Made by a program: the position numbers and the translations under genes. Positions 61,145 to 64,000 of a DNA stretch of 64,000 nt are shown piece after piece; position 1 is the stretch's first letter, and every line of letters begins with the position of its first letter. The notes beneath the pieces are model-generated. The model had not been told where the DNA came from. It saw only the letters and a program-made list of their open reading frames with translations, and ran no database searches. Source of the DNA: Epiperipatus broadwayi (Eukaryota; Onychophora; Udeonychophora; Euonychophora; Peripatidae); assembly GCA_028023455.1 (NCBI GenBank), contig JAQFVV010000142.1, positions 2,599,740-2,663,739 of the forward strand, in the 5' to 3' direction.

Positions 61145-61880
61145 TTTCAACAGATATACACATCTTTTATTTAAAGGGAGAAAATTGCCTTGACAACAGA
61201 TTTAAGATTCATGATTTAGATAACCTTATGGCTGTTATATATATATATAGAGAGAGAGAAGCATTTGCTATATTTCTTTTTTATGGAAATTACCTGCCGT
61301 TTGTTCAATTTTTTATTTTTTTAATTTGCTACATTTATAATAGTTGTAATAGCTTTAACAATTTTTAACAATTACTATAAAATTTTAGTTCTGATCTTGA
61401 ATAAAAACAATTCTCAAATTGGTCATTTTGAAATAAATTAGTAATAAAATCTATTTAATTGCTTTTTATATAATCTTAGAACTAAATTTTTACACAATGT
61501 ATTTGAAAATAAAATTTTGCAAAATTTATTTAAAATAGTAGCTGATTTATTTATCAAATTTCTTTACTTTCTCTTTTTTTTGTGTGTGTGTGTGTGTTTT
61601 TTTTTTGTTGTTGTTGTTGTTGTTGTTGTTAATAATAAAATCAATTATTTTATTCTAGATATGACTAGCAGTTTTTTATATCGGTTAACTACTACATTCA
61701 TTATTCTTAATAATTTAACACTTATTCCATAAACTATTGTCTTTCTGCAGCATTACCATTTTTTTTTTCTATTAAAAATCTCCAGACTACTCAATAAATT
61801 ATCAGAATGAAAGATTAAAATCTACCTTTGAAAAGTTGAAAAGTTACTTTTATATTTTTTATTTTCTTTATCGCAATCAA
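61145..61880. other. AT-rich stretch with (GT)n-(TTG)n microsatellite
   Basis: A (GT)n tract at 61581-61598 and a (TTG)n tract at 61607-61630 follow a T-run. Nothing else is recognised. Confidence 0.7.
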
Positions 61881-61884
61881 ACAC

Positions 61885-61995
61885 CTGGTAGTTAGCATGT
61901 TTGCCTTTCATCCAGATCATAACTAATTCATCTAATTATCTAGTGCTAGTCAGAAAATGGGTATCTAGCTACATCATTTAAATATCTCACTTGAT
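61885..61995 (+). mobile_element. tRNA-headed SINE, B box lost
   Basis: An A-box-like TGGTAGTTAGCATGTTTGCC is at 61887, followed by 'cctttcatccagatcat' where a B box would be. The body 'taattatctagtgctagtca' and 'gggtatctagct' is the shared SINE body. Confidence 0.5.
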
Positions 61996-61999
61996 CAAA

Positions 62000-63715
62000 T
62001 AAGTATATGCGTTGACCAAAACAATGACAAACTGCAAAAGTAATATAATGTAGAATTCACCACTAACACTGAAAATGTTCTACTTCTATAGAGGTGGTGT
62101 TCATGGTTTAGGATTTTTACCCTATAATGATTCATTCTCCTTCTTATACTAAATACATAATGTCAAATCATAGTGCTTTATGATTAGCTATCCATTACCT
62201 CCTGCAACAAAAGGAATTTTTGATATATCACAATTTTTGTATACATAATGTCATACACATTTTCAGTCTATATTTTTAAACACGAAATTTGGTAAATATA
62301 TAAATTCTCTTCCAGATTATGTTGAAGTTGCAAAAAAGAGAATATTATGGTAAGCAATAATAGTTGGTCATAGTTGATAATGTTATTCATAATAATAATT
62401 AGAATCACTATAACTAGAAGCTACTGATAAATGAGTATTTATATATATTGTAACGACCATTTAAACTGTTTATTTAGACTCTTATTAAGATTGTGTTATA
62501 ACCATTTTTTTACACTAACTCTTCTAATTATATCTCTTCATTGTATTCTACCCTCAGTTCTTTCCTATCACTGGCATCATTTAATATGGTGCCTTAAAAT
62601 AATCTTTATTAACCTAAATACATCTGTCTTTTTTTATGCAAACCATATACATGTTCACCATGAAGTGCTTTTTATCAACACTTGTTATTGGCCATCCTCA
62701 TCACATGCCCATTGCAATCAAGATGTGCTTTTTATAACTGAGGCTTCAGTATCACCATCATCATTCAGTTAATAACTTTAATAAATTTATAATTTATTTT
62801 TTAAATAGCTGATTATATATTATATGCCCTTAAATTTTTTCTTTTTTTTTCTTTTATGAACTTTTAGATTACATTTGTAAAAGATTGTTTTTAAGCACTT
62901 ATCAATATTAATCAGTTGTTATGATATATTTGTGACTGATAAATATCAAGTAAATTTATACTTAAAACATTTTTTGCAAAATATTTTCATAATGAATGCA
63001 TTTACAACTTTTTATTAGCAATTTTATGAAATTCTTATTTATAAATTTACTGCTAAAAATTGTGATTAAACATTACTTTGTTTAATTAACATCAGAACCG
63101 TAAAGATTATATTCGACATACACCTCTGTGTTCTGCATGCAGTTAATTGTAGTTTAATAGTGATTTATTATAATAATTTATAATTTACCTCTATATCACA
63201 ATATTTTTTTAATTTTAAAACATTGAGAGTCCCACATGATTGAATTATTCCATCTGATTGCATGTTTAAAGCGTATCTGTTTGAAAGTGTTTAGCTTTCA
63301 CGTTATTACAATTTATTAAATATAAATACAATAGTATACTCTTCTACTATTGCTATAAATTTTGTTTAGAATAAAACTTTTTAAACTGGAGATGGCAGAT
63401 TCTTGTTAAGAACTACAAAAATAAATCCAAATTTTTAAATTAGAGATAAATAATTACATTAATTTTTATATAGAGATATATTTTTGAAATTTTAATGTAA
63501 AAATTTACATATTATATTATACAATGTGACATAATAATTACTCTGTTATTGTACAATTTGTATATGTCAGCACTAAATAAGGGCTATCCTTATTTGTGCA
63601 GTTTACTACTTTTGTCTTTATAATAAATATTATTAATACTAGTATGTTTGATAAGTCTTCATTAAAAAGTTTAATGTGAGATAAATAAGTGGCTAATAAT
63701 AATACAATATATTTG
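62000..63715. other. AT-rich non-coding stretch
   Basis: The plus frame 62431-62772 (113 codons) is open but is rich in H, C, L and S with no recognised motif. Its second half (about 62650-62765) is somewhat G+C-richer and might be an old repeat. Nothing firm can be called. Confidence 0.45.
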
Positions 63716-63718
63716 TAG

Positions 63719-63925
63719 AAGTCGGTCAATCTCGATGAGGAGGGCAAAGAATTCAAGTCACAAGCAGTAGTGTCTCATATTTTGCACATCTGGCAGAACT
63801 GTCCATATGATTTTCAACACCAGTTGACAAGAGGAAGAAAATGTTCTTACTTGAAATATAGATTTATGGTTTCATTTAATGATCTATACAAATTTATGAA
63901 TATAATCTGCCAGAAACATAAGTGA
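63719..63925 (+). CDS. Candidate last coding exon, unknown protein
   Basis: The reading frame opens directly after 'atatttgtag' (AG at 63717-63718; the TAG is itself the last in-frame stop) and stays open for 68 codons to TGA at 63923-63925. The product has a balanced, protein-like composition: KSVNLDEEGKEFKSQAVVSH..., with HIWQNCPYDFQHQLTRGRK and YLKYRFMVSFNDLYKFMN. G+C is well above the flanks. So long an open frame is uncommon in such AT-rich DNA. No family is recognised. It could be a terminal exon of a gene lying mostly upstream, or a transposon relic. The acceptor's pyrimidine tract is weak. Confidence 0.35.
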   Translation, partial: KSVNLDEEGKEFKSQAVVSHILHIWQNCPYDFQHQLTRGRKCSYLKYRFMVSFNDLYKFMNIICQKHK

Positions 63926-64000
63926 ACAGATGATTATATGAGCCCTGGAAAACTTAATAATCATTTAAATAAGATACTATGTGTAGTAATTTTTTTAAAT

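Noticed and set aside
62431-62772. 113-codon open frame, the longest outside mobile elements
   Set aside because: Unusual H/C/S/L composition, no motif, no splice sites at sensible places; more likely chance or an old repeat.
1-64000. CRISPR array, bacterial operons or a mitochondrial insertion
   Set aside because: No regularly spaced short repeats, no dense gene array and no recognisable mitochondrial genes were seen.

Overview
This window reads as AT-rich nuclear DNA of an invertebrate animal. G+C is roughly a quarter to 30% by eye. There are no operons, no rRNA and no convincing functional tRNA gene. Most recognisable sequence is decayed mobile-element DNA of typically metazoan kinds: APE-type LINEs, RTE-like LINEs, Penelope-like elements with GIY-YIG remnants, hAT DNA transposons, tRNA-headed SINEs and several fold-back repeats. 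The species cannot be named from the sequence. No intact multi-exon gene is visible, so the window is best read as intergenic or intronic.

Layout. 1-4.6 kb: AT-rich DNA with a 245-248 bp tandem repeat, a G+C-richer block (1490-1745) and a 278 bp tandem pair. 5.4-6.5 kb: RTE-like LINE remnant. 8.7-10.6 kb: two 3' ends of an APE-type LINE on the minus strand, one with a tandemly duplicated tail. 10.9-11.3 kb: hAT MITE with a perfect 8 bp target duplication. 12.3-12.5 kb: SINE. 12.66-15.47 kb: the longest copy of that LINE, coding for the end of the endonuclease through the RT and a zinc knuckle, but frameshifted. 16.1-17.3 kb: two GIY-YIG tails of a Penelope-like element in inverted orientation. 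18-25 kb: SINEs, a dispersed fold-back family, a 97 bp tandem duplication and a 535 bp fold-back.

25.8-26.4 kb: a CpG-richer island ending in a strong minus-strand splice donor, the best promoter/first-exon candidate. 26.6-28.8 kb: minus-strand RTE remnant and another LINE fragment. 29.6 kb: tRNA-Gly(UCC)-headed SINE with target duplication. 30.6-31.7 kb: a 1.02 kb poly(A)-ended insertion flanked by 19 bp duplications, probably a retrocopy. 34-35.3 kb, 40.2-40.7 kb and 50.2-50.9 kb: inverted copies of one repeat family. 36.3-37.9 kb: two more RTE pieces. 41.9-42.2 kb: near-perfect palindrome. 44.6-46.3 kb: decayed hAT transposase of the ZBED5/GTF2IRD2 type. 55.2-55.7 kb: inverted repeat with a hammerhead-like core. 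56.9-61.1 kb: Penelope-like fragments. 59.0-59.5 kb and 63.7-63.9 kb: weak candidate exons.

The elements do not form a pathway. What stands out is how often repeats occur as inverted pairs, so transcripts through this region would form long double-stranded RNA.
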